From positions 124,001 to 188,000 of the forward strand of contig CAYSCX010000001.1 in NCBI GenBank assembly GCA_964429575.1: a DNA stretch of 64,000 nt, read 5' to 3'. Position numbers and translations under genes: made by a program. The notes below the pieces were generated by a model, which was given only the letters and a program-made list of their open reading frames with translations, was not told the DNA's origin and searched no databases. Source of the DNA: CAYSCX01 sp964429575 (GTDB lineage Bacteria; Desulfobacterota; Binatia; Binatales; Binataceae). Positions 34,941 to 43,621 of this stretch are shown here, piece by piece (position 1 is the first letter of the stretch; the number at the start of each line of letters is the position of its first letter).

Positions 34941-36065
34941 TCACGCCGGCTCGAGACTCTGAGCCAGCTGCGCGAGGTCCGTCAGTTTCTTCGGCTCGCG
35001 TCCGAGGTCCGGCGCGATCAGCAGGCACGCATCGCCGCGCAATGCGTCGCGTAGCTGCTTCAATGATCGCGCCTCGCGCCGCTTGAGCGCCTGATAGTCG
35101 CGCAGGTTTCGCAGCAGCTTTCGCTTGAGCGCTTCGGGAACGCGCGCCGCGCGCAGCTCGTCGGCATTCGGCAGCTCGGGCATCACGCGATTCACAACGA
35201 TCGCGGCGACCTTCAAGTCTGTGCGCGCGAGCGCATCCGCGAACTCACGCGCCTGCTCCACTCGAATTTCCTCGGGCGTTGTCACCAGCACCACCGCGGT
35301 CTCGGGCGCGCGCAGCAACTCCTGTGCGCGACGCGCGCGCTCGGCGAAACCGGGATACATGCGCTCGAAACTCCGCACAAATACCTGGATATCGGGCAGC
35401 AGATTGATTCCGGTCGCGCGGTCGAATGCCGCCAGCACCGCTCGCGCCGCAGTGTCGAGCACCCCCAGGCCGCTGCGCAACAATCCCGCCGGCGCGCTCA
35501 AGAGCGAGACTGCGCGCGAATCGAGCAGCTCGAGCAGGCGCCGGGGCGCATCGAGGAAATCCAGCGCCTCCTGCGCCGGCGGCGTGTCGAGCACGATCAC
35601 GTCATTCGCCCGGTCCGCGTCCAACGCGACCAGCTTTTCCATCGCCATGTAGTCGCCGACGCCCGCGAGCGCGTCGGACAAGTTTCGATAGATTCGGTTT
35701 CCCAGTATCGCATCAGCGGCGGTCTCGGACGGAGCGTACCTGCGAACCACCGAGTCGAAAGTGCGCTTGGGGTCCAAACGCATCGCGCGGAGCCGCCCGC
35801 GATGCGCGGGTTGCCCCGCCGGCCGCAAACCGTTCAGCGGAACTTCACGCTCCTCGTCATCTTCAGCGCTGAGACCAAGCGCGTCGAGCAGGCGCGGCGC
35901 AGGATCGACCGTCAATACCGCGACTGATCGTCCCGCCGCTGCGAGCGAAACGGCCAGAGCTGCGCTCAGTGTTGTCTTGCCGACGCCGCCGGGACCGAGG
36001 CAGACGACCAATCGTTTTCTCGCGAGATCGAAAGTGCCACCGGACTCCGCCCGGTTGGTTCTCAC
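34941..36065 (-). CDS. ArsA/GET3-like ATPase, second of a pair
   Basis: 374-residue P-loop ATPase of the ArsA/GET3 type. The loop is GPGGVGKTT at residues 24-32: Pro replaces the signature Lys of deviant Walker A loops (GKGGxGKT). The switch segment TVDPAPRLLDALGL and the VIVLDTPPAQEALDFLDAP motif are intact. The ArsA metalloid-binding Cys set is not evident, so arsenite transport is doubtful. It overlaps the upstream paralogue by 4 bp; the two may form a heterodimer. Confidence 0.85.
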   Translation of the reverse strand: MRTNRAESGGTFDLARKRLVVCLGPGGVGKTTLSAALAVSLAAAGRSVAVLTVDPAPRLLDALGLSAEDDEEREVPLNGLRPAGQPAHRGRLRAMRLDPKRTFDSVVRRYAPSETAADAILGNRIYRNLSDALAGVGDYMAMEKLVALDADRANDVIVLDTPPAQEALDFLDAPRRLLELLDSRAVSLLSAPAGLLRSGLGVLDTAARAVLAAFDRATGINLLPDIQVFVRSFERMYPGFAERARRAQELLRAPETAVVLVTTPEEIRVEQAREFADALARTDLKVAAIVVNRVMPELPNADELRAARVPEALKRKLLRNLRDYQALKRREARSLKQLRDALRGDACLLIAPDLGREPKKLTDLAQLAQSLEPA

Positions 36066-36946
36066 GGCGCCGCCAGTATCGGCGTCAGTGCGCCGGCGAG
36101 CGTTCGCACACCGGCGCGCGCGACTTTGGCGGTGAAGAGCATCGGGAGTTCGATCGCTTCGATGCCGACCTCGGCAAATTCGCGCCGCGCCGACCCGGCC
36201 CGCTCGACAAGTGCGGACCTGCGAATCGCGAGCTGCGCATGATTCATGGCGTCGCGCGCCGCGGTCAGATCCGCCGTGTCAAACAGCTTCGACGGCACGC
36301 AATTCAACACCGCGCCGATCACGCGCACTCCGAGCCGCTTCCTGAGCGTATTCGCCGTATCGAGCGCCTCGCGAACCGCGAACTCATCGGGCGTCACCGT
36401 GATCAGCACGCCGAAGCGATGCGGATCGCGGAGAAACGTCTCGATCGCATCGCCGAGCCGGTTGAGCGTTCCCGCGGGCGCGACGCCCTTGATTGCGCCC
36501 GGCGCGGCGAGCAACTCCAGCGCGGCGCCCGAAGCGGGACCGTCGACTACCAGATACCGATCATTGAGCGCGGCATCGCCCGCCATCGTGCGAAGCCGTT
36601 CGAGAAACAGGAACGCCTCAAGACCCGGTAGCGCCGCCGTGACGTAGCCGAACGTGCGGCTCCTTAGCATCCGGCGCGCGATCGCGCGGATCGGTACGAC
36701 GCGCTCGACGAACGACTCGATCTCCGCACGCGGACTGAGTGCGACAACCTCGAGCGACTGGTTGATTCGCGCCGTTGCGGCGCCGTTCAATTTCGCTCCG
36801 ATAAGTCTTGCGGCGGTGAGACGGCGATCGAGGTCGGCAAGAGTCGTAGGATGGCGGCGCGAAAGGGCGTCGGCGAGCGCCGCAGCCACGGTGCTCTTGC
36901 CCGTCCCTCCCTTGCCTGTCACCAAGATGAGCCGCGGCAGCGCCAT
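36062..36946 (-). CDS. ArsA/GET3-like ATPase, first of a pair
   Basis: 294-residue ArsA-like ATPase with the canonical deviant Walker A GKGGTGKST at residues 11-19 and YLVVDGPASGAALELLAAPG as the switch II region. The Asp-rich switch I is altered (TLADLDRRLT). It is shorter than its downstream neighbour and coupled to it by a 4-bp overlap. Paired ArsA-like genes occur in several phyla with unknown cargo. Cytoplasmic or membrane-associated. Confidence 0.85.
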   Translation of the reverse strand: MALPRLILVTGKGGTGKSTVAAALADALSRRHPTTLADLDRRLTAARLIGAKLNGAATARINQSLEVVALSPRAEIESFVERVVPIRAIARRMLRSRTFGYVTAALPGLEAFLFLERLRTMAGDAALNDRYLVVDGPASGAALELLAAPGAIKGVAPAGTLNRLGDAIETFLRDPHRFGVLITVTPDEFAVREALDTANTLRKRLGVRVIGAVLNCVPSKLFDTADLTAARDAMNHAQLAIRRSALVERAGSARREFAEVGIEAIELPMLFTAKVARAGVRTLAGALTPILAAP

Positions 36947-36983
36947 CAGCTAGAATCTACGGTCAGCGATCGGTTCAGTCCAC

Positions 36984-37229
36984 ATGGCATCGAGCAAGCA
37001 ACGAGCGAAAGGCGAGGGCGGCTTTATGAGCTTCCTGGTCAGCGTGCGGCGCGAACAGATCGTCGTGTTCAAGTCGATCGTCGAGTCGCACGACAATCTC
37101 GCGACGCTCCGCACCGAGGACGCGCATCGCAATATTCTGCGAATCTACTTCGCTCCCGAACTCGAAGATGACGTCGAAGCTATGCTCGCCGGCCTGCCTG
37201 AGCAGCTGGAGCTAACCAAACTCTCCTAG
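36984..37229 (+). CDS. DUF4911-like small protein
   Basis: 81-residue protein with an alternating strand/helix pattern: FLVSVRREQIVVFKSIVESHDNL, then LRTEDAHRNILRIYFAPELEDDVEAMLAGL. This matches my recollection of DUF4911, a small ferredoxin-like-fold family frequent in deltaproteobacterial genomes. Divergent from the ArsA-like pair. Its TAG stop (37227-37229) is the first three bases of a 128-bp inverted-repeat element. Confidence 0.65.
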   Translation: MASSKQRAKGEGGFMSFLVSVRREQIVVFKSIVESHDNLATLRTEDAHRNILRIYFAPELEDDVEAMLAGLPEQLELTKLS

Positions 37230-37354
37230 TGCCGTTCCAACTTGTTGGCCCAAACTCTTGCTGGAACGCGGTGATCCGTCGCGTCGGCTACTCGGCCCAT
37301 GGGTGCAATGCCATTGAAGTTCACCTTTTGGTGAAGAAAGTTGGAACGGCACTA
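37227..37354. mobile_element. 128-bp TA-flanked MITE-like element
   Basis: Perfect 17-bp terminal inverted repeats TAGTGCCGTTCCAACTT (37227-37243) and AAGTTGGAACGGCACTA (37338-37354), with TA at both ends. Inside are two more hairpins: CGTTCCA/TGGAACG and TTCACC-TTTT-GGTGAA. No coding capacity. It is a different sequence family from the 159-bp repeats but uses the same TA boundary and also lies on a TAG stop codon. The structure fits a non-autonomous IS630/mariner-type element. Confidence 0.8.
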
Positions 37355-37402
37355 GCTCGCCGCACCAACTGTCACTCCTCTTTTGTCATTGCGAGCGAAG
37401 CA

Positions 37403-37464
37403 TGCCCCGAGCGTAGTCGAAGGGTCTGCGCAGCGAGACCCTGCCCCGAGCGCAGTCGAAGGGA
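37403..37464. repeat. Two dispersed 22-bp repeats (CCCCGAGCG-AGTCGAAGGG type)
   Basis: Two direct copies of TGCCCCGAGCG(T/C)AGTCGAAGGG at 37403-37424 and 37442-37463. Related copies occur at 45031-45050 (same orientation, shortened) and inverted at 50771-50793 and 56764-56785 (CCTTCGACAGGCTCAGGGCA). They lie only between genes. Confidence 0.7.
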
Positions 37465-37507
37465 TCGAAGCCAAGCTCCGACAGCGCACACACCTCCAGC
37501 CGCCCCC

Positions 37508-39916
37508 TCAACCTCCCTTCTCCCCACTGACCTCCACCACATAATCCCGCCCCTCCCACCTGTCGCCCTCGCGCCAATGGAACGTAAACCGAATCGGTGT
37601 CTGGTCTGCCTCGCCGACCTCGATGTCCACGTAATGAAGCCCCAACGGTGTGCTCGTCGATGCCGTATCTTGTGCCGTCTGCCACTCGTCTTTGGTCCAG
37701 TGAAGCGTGAACGCTTCTGGTGCCTGAATCCTGAGTCGCGTCCCCGCCGCGACCGATCGCACGCGCCGATTCGTCTTCCAAATCTCGATCGGCGCGCCGC
37801 GGCCGCCGCGCTGGTAGCGCTCCGCGACTTCGTCGATTAAATCGAACACGCGGCCGTCGGCGGTCGAGCGCAGCAGCTTCACGTACTCCGCATGCGCCCA
37901 CATCAGCGGCATCGCCGCGCCGGTCTGGCAGCCGTAGAAGAGCAGTTGGCGCGGCAGGTCGGGCTGGTCCCAGATCTGCTCGGGTAAAAGGCGCGTGGGG
38001 TTCGCGAAATGTTCGATCGCGCGGATGTACGGACGCGGGTCGCGCCCGGCCGCAAGCTCGTAATGCGCGCGCTCGCCGGTCAGGAGCGGCCACGGACGCC
38101 CTCGGCCCGATCCGAGATACGGGCCGCCGTCGTCGCGCTGCCCATATCCGTCGTGCGTGTAACGCCTCCAGCACGGCCCGGCGGGATAGTCGTGGCGCAG
38201 GACCGCATCGACGACGCGTAGCGAATCCTCGATCAGCGGATCGCCGGGCTTGCGAATCCCGTAACGCACGAGTTCGAGGAAACCGCCATCGACGATCTCA
38301 GCCGCCGGGAACGCCGCGCGCGTGCCGGGCGGCCGGTTGTGAATCATCACGAATCGTTTGTCGGGATCCTCGTCGGCTTCGTGCTCGTTCGGATCGATCG
38401 GATTGATTCGGATGTAGTGGCGGCGAATTCCGGGCACCAGCGTGCCGTGGTTGGTGACCGTCCACGTCTCAATGTGCGACTCGAGAAAGTCCGCATACTC
38501 CTCGAGGTAACGCGCGCTCGCGAGGTCGCCGTGTTCCCGCGCGAGGCACGCCGCGCAGATTAGCGCCGCGATGCTGCTCGCGAGCGTCGAGGGGGAGTAC
38601 CCGCTGTTTTCCTCCCAGCGCTCCTGCGGCGTCACCGGCCCATTGACCATCAGGTATCGCGCCGCATGCAGCACCATCGGATACACCGCGAAACCCTTCA
38701 GCGCGCCTGCCTTATGCAGCCGCCATGCGAGCATGATCGGGAATGCGACCTCGTCGAGCTGGATTCCGCTCCAGTATGGTTGGCCGTCGATCCAGAAGTT
38801 CTGCGGAAAGCCGCCGTCGGATTGCTGCGAGCAGGCAAGATAGATCAGCGCGCGTTCGGCGGTGGTGGTGTCGCCTGCGGCGAGCAGGCCGGTCGCGCTG
38901 TTGACCATGTCGCGCGTCCACACCAGGTGGTATCCGCCCAGGTCCTCGTCGCCCTTGGACTCGCCCCACGGAATCGACAGCGACGCGATTATCGCGCCCG
39001 CGTAGGTTTTGTCCTCGTGGGCGAGCAGCAACTCGCGGCTTCGGCGGTAGAGCGTGCCGCCGTCGCTCGCAAACTGCTCGAGCTGATGGAAGTGGCGGCA
39101 GGCGCGGCTCCATTGATCGAGGAAGCGCTCGCGATGTTCGCTGAACGGAATCGCGAGCGATTGCGCAAGCGACGTAACAGCGCGGTGGAGCGAGCGCCCA
39201 AAGGCGATTCCCAGCGTGAAGTCGGTGCCGTTTCGGAGGTCAATCTCGCCGGTCAGAGCGATGTTGCCGTCGGTGGCGGAGGCGAACTCAAAATCGAGCT
39301 TGAAATTGGCGGAAAGATCCTGCCAGCCGTCGGTGGTGCCGACATAGCCGCAGGAAAGATGGATGAAGGGCGCCGTCGCGGCGAGTCCGAGCCACACTCC
39401 GTTCTTGTGGGCGGTGAGGAAGTCGCGACCGGCGATACGCGCGACGTTGCCGTTGTTGCCCCATCCGCCGATCGCAAGGTGCGGAGCGAGCAGCACGTAG
39501 AGGTGGAGCTTCTTCAAGAACGCCGGTTCGCCCTCGAGCCGGGTGTGCATCAGCACCACGGCCTGGTGCGGGTCGGCGATGACCTCCTTGACGAGGCGGT
39601 AGCGTCCGTCGGGATCGGAATTGGTGATGCGCACGCCGAGCCCGCACTCCTTGAGGTACTCGGTAACGGTGTTCAGGTAGCGGCGCTCGTCGTGGAAGAA
39701 CGTCTCGCCGTCGGTCACGAGGTACTGAACGTCGCGGACTTGCGCCTGATCGATGGTCGGGAAGTAGATTTCGTTGAGCGCGCCACTCGACGCGGTCACC
39801 CACACACGGCTGACCGACGAATACGCCGTGACGACCGCATCCTTCGCACTCCGGGTCCAGCGCGGAGGAATTCCCGGCGCCCCGGTCGCGCGAGGATCTT
39901 CAAGCAGGATTGCCAC
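37508..39916 (-). CDS. GH15 glucoamylase / glucodextranase-type glucosidase
   Basis: 802-residue GH15 enzyme. The N-terminal glucodextranase-like beta-sandwich (about residues 1-280) has VWVTASSGALNEIYFPTID. The (alpha/alpha)6 catalytic domain has HLVWTRDMVNSATG, SGIQLDEVAFPIMLAW, the catalytic-acid segment ERWEENSGYSPSTLA, PLLTGERAHYEL and LLPEQIWD. A C-terminal beta domain follows residue 710. No signal peptide is seen, so it is probably cytoplasmic and acts on maltodextrins or glycogen-derived glucans by inverting hydrolysis. It lies 30 bp downstream of tatC on the same strand. Confidence 0.92.
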   Translation of the reverse strand: MAILLEDPRATGAPGIPPRWTRSAKDAVVTAYSSVSRVWVTASSGALNEIYFPTIDQAQVRDVQYLVTDGETFFHDERRYLNTVTEYLKECGLGVRITNSDPDGRYRLVKEVIADPHQAVVLMHTRLEGEPAFLKKLHLYVLLAPHLAIGGWGNNGNVARIAGRDFLTAHKNGVWLGLAATAPFIHLSCGYVGTTDGWQDLSANFKLDFEFASATDGNIALTGEIDLRNGTDFTLGIAFGRSLHRAVTSLAQSLAIPFSEHRERFLDQWSRACRHFHQLEQFASDGGTLYRRSRELLLAHEDKTYAGAIIASLSIPWGESKGDEDLGGYHLVWTRDMVNSATGLLAAGDTTTAERALIYLACSQQSDGGFPQNFWIDGQPYWSGIQLDEVAFPIMLAWRLHKAGALKGFAVYPMVLHAARYLMVNGPVTPQERWEENSGYSPSTLASSIAALICAACLAREHGDLASARYLEEYADFLESHIETWTVTNHGTLVPGIRRHYIRINPIDPNEHEADEDPDKRFVMIHNRPPGTRAAFPAAEIVDGGFLELVRYGIRKPGDPLIEDSLRVVDAVLRHDYPAGPCWRRYTHDGYGQRDDGGPYLGSGRGRPWPLLTGERAHYELAAGRDPRPYIRAIEHFANPTRLLPEQIWDQPDLPRQLLFYGCQTGAAMPLMWAHAEYVKLLRSTADGRVFDLIDEVAERYQRGGRGAPIEIWKTNRRVRSVAAGTRLRIQAPEAFTLHWTKDEWQTAQDTASTSTPLGLHYVDIEVGEADQTPIRFTFHWREGDRWEGRDYVVEVSGEKGG

Positions 39917-39946
39917 GTTGTGACCTTTCGGCAGACCGTGCGCGCT

Positions 39947-40696
39947 TCATTGCGCCGCCGGACCGTCGATAGCCGGCGCCGCCTTCTCATCCGCGCGCAA
40001 CCGGAAGAAGTAAGTGACCCCATAGCTCAGCCCGTAGAGCGCCATCAGCGGAATCCCCAGCAGCATCATCGAGACCGCGTCGGGCGGCGTGAACGCCGCT
40101 GCCGCGACCGCGATGCCCACGACGATCCACCGCCAGTGACGCCTCAGCATGGTGTGGTCGATGACCCCGAGCCGCGTGAGAAAGTACGCCAGCACCGGCA
40201 TCTCGAACGTCAGGCCGAACGCCAGGATCATCCGCGACGCGAAGGACAGATACTCGCTGATTCGAATCGTCGGCGTCACGTTGATGCTCTCGTACTCGCC
40301 GAGAAAAAATCCGTAACCCACCGGCATGATGACCGTGTAACAGAAGTAGCCGCCCGCGAGAAAGCACGCGGTGGTCGCAACCACGAACGGCCGCGCATTG
40401 CGCTTTTCGCTCTCGTAAAGTCCCGGCGAGATGAAGCGCCACAATTCGTAGAACACCGCGGGACTCGCGATGAACAGCCCCGCGATGATCGCGACCTTGA
40501 TCTTCGTCATGAACGCTTCGACCACGCCCGTCCCAACCAGCAGCGCGTTGTTGCCCGCAACCTCGAGAAACGGGCGCGTCAAAAGGTTGAAGATTGGATC
40601 CGCGAACGCGTACGCGATCGCAAAGCCGAGGCCCACCGCGATGAACGCATGGATCAGCCGGATGCGCAGCTCTTGCAGGTGCGCGAGCAGCGGCAT
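39947..40696 (-). CDS. tatC: Sec-independent protein translocase TatC
   Basis: 249-residue six-helix membrane protein. It begins PLLAHLQELRIRLIHAF, the family's cytoplasmic N-terminal motif. Later landmarks are FELWRF-like YELWRFISPGLYESEKR, the FAFGLTFEMPVLAYFL stretch and TPPDAVSMMLLGIPLMALYGLSY. I choose the ATG at 40694-40696, which has GAGGAAG six bases upstream; a GTG at 40753 would add 19 residues without a ribosome site. It recognises twin-arginine signal peptides together with TatB. Confidence 0.93.
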   Translation of the reverse strand: MPLLAHLQELRIRLIHAFIAVGLGFAIAYAFADPIFNLLTRPFLEVAGNNALLVGTGVVEAFMTKIKVAIIAGLFIASPAVFYELWRFISPGLYESEKRNARPFVVATTACFLAGGYFCYTVIMPVGYGFFLGEYESINVTPTIRISEYLSFASRMILAFGLTFEMPVLAYFLTRLGVIDHTMLRRHWRWIVVGIAVAAAAFTPPDAVSMMLLGIPLMALYGLSYGVTYFFRLRADEKAAPAIDGPAAQ

Positions 40697-40769
40697 GCGC
40701 GCTTCCTCGTAGCGCGCCTCTGGCGTTGCGGGAGTGGAGGGATCGCTGGCCACGGTTGGGCGCGGCGGG

Positions 40770-41012
40770 TTATGTTTGTGCCGGAGGTTCGGTGGGCTGG
40801 ATGTCGTCCGCAGTGGCGCGCGCGGTCGCGGCCGGCTTTGTGCGCGCGGGCGCGTCCTCCAGCGCCTCGGTAAGTTCACGCATCACGGAGTTGCTCGCCG
40901 CGCGCAGTTCACGCATCAGCTTGCCGGCGGCGCGCATCGACTCTGGCAGCCGTTCCGGACCGACCACGATGAGCACGACGATCAGGATCAGCAGTATTTC
41001 GAAAATATCCAA
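40770..41012 (-). CDS. tatB: Twin-arginine translocase subunit TatB/TatA
   Basis: 80 residues if translation starts at TTG 41012: a single N-terminal membrane helix (IFEILLILIVVLIVVGPERLPES) followed by an amphipathic helix and a Pro/Ala-rich tail. VGPERLPE at the hinge matches TatB (GPxRLP) better than TatA (FG). An ATG at 41069 is possible but would place 19 basic residues before the helix, which is unusual. tatC follows. No separate tatA is in the window. Confidence 0.85.
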   Translation of the reverse strand: MDIFEILLILIVVLIVVGPERLPESMRAAGKLMRELRAASNSVMRELTEALEDAPARTKPAATARATADDIQPTEPPAQT

Positions 41013-41102
41013 GCTTGGTCTCGGCGTCCGATTGCGAGAGCGCCGCGGTACGGTCTGCGTGCGCGACATCGATCTTCTCGGTTGCAGTTCAAGGTGTCAA
41101 CG

Positions 41103-42137
41103 ATGACCAAGACCGCACTGGTCATCGACCGCCGCTACCTGGCTCACTTCGCCGGCCGCGCCCATCCCGAGCGTCCCGAGAGGATGCGGGTGATGCTCGA
41201 CATGGCGGAAAGTCTCGCCCGCCCCGGTCTTCGCTCCGTCGCGCCGCGCGAGGCGGCCCCCGACGAGATCGCGCTCTGCCACACGCCGCCCTACATCAGC
41301 GCTGTTGAGCACACCGCGTCGCTGCCGCGCTTCGACTTCGATCCCGACACGCACACCTCGCCCGACACGTTCCGCACGGCGCTGCTCGCCGCCGGCGGAG
41401 TTCTGACCGCCGCCGAGGCGGTTCTCGACGGCGCGGCGGACAATGCATTCGCCATCGTCCGGCCGCCCGGCCATCACGCACTGGCGAATCGCGCGATGGG
41501 ATTCTGCTTCTTCAACAATGTCGCGATTACGGCCGAGTGGCTGATCAAACGCCGCGGCTTGAAGCGCGTGATGATCGTTGACTGGGATCTCCATCACGGT
41601 AACGGCACGCAGGATACCTTCTACGAACGCGACGACGTACTGTACGTTTCGACTCACCAGTTTCCGCACTTTCCGGGGACCGGATCGTTCCAGGAAATCG
41701 GCGCGGGCGAGGGCGCCGGCTTCAGCGTCAACGCACCGATGCCCGCGGAGTTCGGCGACGACGAATATCTACGCGTCTTTGACGATCTGTTGATGCCCAT
41801 CGGCCGCAAGTTCAATCCCGAGTTCATTCTGGTGTCGTGCGGATTCGATTGCCACTTCCGCGATCCGCTCGGCGCGATGGAAGTCAGCGAGGAGGGCTTC
41901 AAGCAGATGGCGCGGCGCGTGCGCCGCCTCGCCGCCGAATGCTGCGGCGGCAAAGTGGTCGCGGCGCTCGAGGGCGGCTACAACCTCGAGGCGATCGCCA
42001 ACTCGGGCAGGGAAGTGCTCGAGGAGTTCGGGCGCGATGCGGACGAACCGTTCGGCATGCCGCGCGACGGCGCGCGCGTCATCCCGTTGATCGAACGTGC
42101 GATGCGCGGTGTCGGCCGCCACTGGGACATGGCCTGA
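41103..42137 (+). CDS. Histone deacetylase-family amidohydrolase (acetoin utilisation-type)
   Basis: 344-residue class II HDAC-like zinc deacetylase. The complete active site can be read: RPPGHHA, GFCFFNNVAI, DWDLHHGNGTQDTFY (zinc Asp/His), FGFD-type SCGFDCHFRDPLG (second zinc Asp) and LEGGYNLEA. Substrates in bacteria include acetylated lysines, polyamines and small acetyl conjugates. The ATG at 41103 follows the divergent tat operon; an apparent longer frame from 40734 is antisense to tatB. Confidence 0.92.
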   Translation: MTKTALVIDRRYLAHFAGRAHPERPERMRVMLDMAESLARPGLRSVAPREAAPDEIALCHTPPYISAVEHTASLPRFDFDPDTHTSPDTFRTALLAAGGVLTAAEAVLDGAADNAFAIVRPPGHHALANRAMGFCFFNNVAITAEWLIKRRGLKRVMIVDWDLHHGNGTQDTFYERDDVLYVSTHQFPHFPGTGSFQEIGAGEGAGFSVNAPMPAEFGDDEYLRVFDDLLMPIGRKFNPEFILVSCGFDCHFRDPLGAMEVSEEGFKQMARRVRRLAAECCGGKVVAALEGGYNLEAIANSGREVLEEFGRDADEPFGMPRDGARVIPLIERAMRGVGRHWDMA

Positions 42138-42167
42138 ACCCGCGCGTGGCGAACTAACGACCTGCCA

Positions 42168-43520
42168 ATGGCGCGCAACGCCGCAATGCAAGACGCTGTT
42201 TCGGAGAACAGCCCGAAGGCCGGCGACCGCGACTTTCGGCTAATCGGACTCGACGATCAGAAATCGATCCAACACTCCCTGAGTAGCGGGCGTGTCAGCG
42301 TCGGCAGCGCGCCCGATAACGACCTCGTCATCACCGATTCGACCGTCTCCAAGCGGCACGCGATCGTCCGCAAGCGCTTCGGGCGTGTTCGCGTGAGCGA
42401 TTTCGCTTCGACCAACGGCACCTTCGTCGACGGACGCCGCGTGCGCAAAAGCGCGCGCGTCGATCGCGGCGCGGAGCTTCGTTTCGGTGCGGTACGTTTC
42501 GCGCTGATTGCGCCTGCCGGCGGGCGTGTACAACCGCTGACAATCGCGGCGCTGTTCGTCGCGGTGTTTGCAGTCGCATTCGCTGTAACGTACTACCGGT
42601 CGGCGCGGCGATTGGCGGCCGAACTGCGTGTGGCGCAGACCGAACGCGCCGCCGCTGTCGAGCAGGCTGCCCGTGCCCGCGTCGAGTCTCCCCCGCGCGC
42701 GTGGCTCGCGCAGCTCAACCACTACCGCGCGCTCGCCAAACTCAAGCCGGTCGTCGAAGATCCGGTGCTCAGCGACGGCGACCTGCGCCACGCGGAGTAC
42801 CTCGTGAAGAATCACGCCGAGGCGGTAAAGAGTGGTGCGAATCTGGGCGCCGACGCCCACACCGAAGATCGATCGACGCCCTACTACAGCGACGTTGGCC
42901 GCGCGGCGGCCGAGGCGAGCAATGTAGCGCAGACGACCTTGCCGCCGGCTGGGTCGCTCCCGCCGGTGTGGGCCATCGACTTCTGGATGGAAGGCCCGTT
43001 CCACCGGCTCCCAATTTTCAATCCCGGCCTTGCGCGCGTCGGCTACGGCGAGTCATGCGCGCAGGGCATGTGCGCGGCGGCGCTGAATGTGAACGCGGGC
43101 GCGCCCGCGCCCCTGGCGGAGGGTCTCAAATTCGATGAGCCCATCATGTTTCCGCCCGACGGCTCGATGGTCTCGTTGCTTCAGCTTGATCGCGAATGGC
43201 CCAACCCCCTCTCTGCGTGTCCAGGGTACGAGAAGCCGGTCGGGCTGCCGATCACGCTTCAAACCGGCGAGTGGACCGATGCGAAGCTCGACGTCTATTC
43301 GATCAGGAGCGACGGTGTGACGCTCGAGGCTTGCGGTTTCGATGCGACCTCGTACGCCAGTTCGGACGACGCGCAGCGCAAACTCGTACGTGACATCTTG
43401 AAGGCGAGCGGCGCGGTGGTGATGGTTCCGCGACGCCCGCTTCGCCCCGGCGCTACTTACTCGGTGTCAATGACGGTGGACGGCCGCTCTTACCGCTGGG
43501 CCTTCCTCACCGCCCGCTAA
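42168..43520 (+). CDS. FHA-domain membrane protein with CAP-like extracytoplasmic domain
   Basis: 450 residues. The cytoplasmic FHA domain (about residues 25-115) has GRVSVGSAPDNDLVI, SKRHAIV and STNGTFVDGRRV, the phosphothreonine-binding loops. One membrane helix follows (TIAALFVAVFAVAFAVTYY, about 126-144), then a short coiled coil. The outer region resembles CAP/SCP proteins: LNHYRALAKLKPVVEDPVLS, HAEYLVKNHAE, DFWMEGPFHRLPIFNP, ARVGYGES. This is an unusual fusion that could pass a Ser/Thr-kinase signal across the membrane. It lies 30 bp after the deacetylase gene. Confidence 0.85.
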   Translation: MARNAAMQDAVSENSPKAGDRDFRLIGLDDQKSIQHSLSSGRVSVGSAPDNDLVITDSTVSKRHAIVRKRFGRVRVSDFASTNGTFVDGRRVRKSARVDRGAELRFGAVRFALIAPAGGRVQPLTIAALFVAVFAVAFAVTYYRSARRLAAELRVAQTERAAAVEQAARARVESPPRAWLAQLNHYRALAKLKPVVEDPVLSDGDLRHAEYLVKNHAEAVKSGANLGADAHTEDRSTPYYSDVGRAAAEASNVAQTTLPPAGSLPPVWAIDFWMEGPFHRLPIFNPGLARVGYGESCAQGMCAAALNVNAGAPAPLAEGLKFDEPIMFPPDGSMVSLLQLDREWPNPLSACPGYEKPVGLPITLQTGEWTDAKLDVYSIRSDGVTLEACGFDATSYASSDDAQRKLVRDILKASGAVVMVPRRPLRPGATYSVSMTVDGRSYRWAFLTAR

Positions 43521-43621
43521 CTATCATTCCAATTCGTCATCCTGGGCGCATCATCTGCGCGAAGGATCGAAACCAACTCACGGTTGCGCGCTCCGACATG
43601 GCGCCAGCACAACCTCCCCCC

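Noticed and set aside
34941..36946. Arsenite efflux operon
   Set aside because: Two ArsA-like ATPases are present but no ArsB, ArsD or ArsR, and the metalloid-binding Cys set is not seen.
38666..40873. 735-codon plus-strand open frame over GH15 and tatC
   Set aside because: Complementary shadow of two well-supported genes; composition is Arg/Val/Gln-rich without domain motifs.
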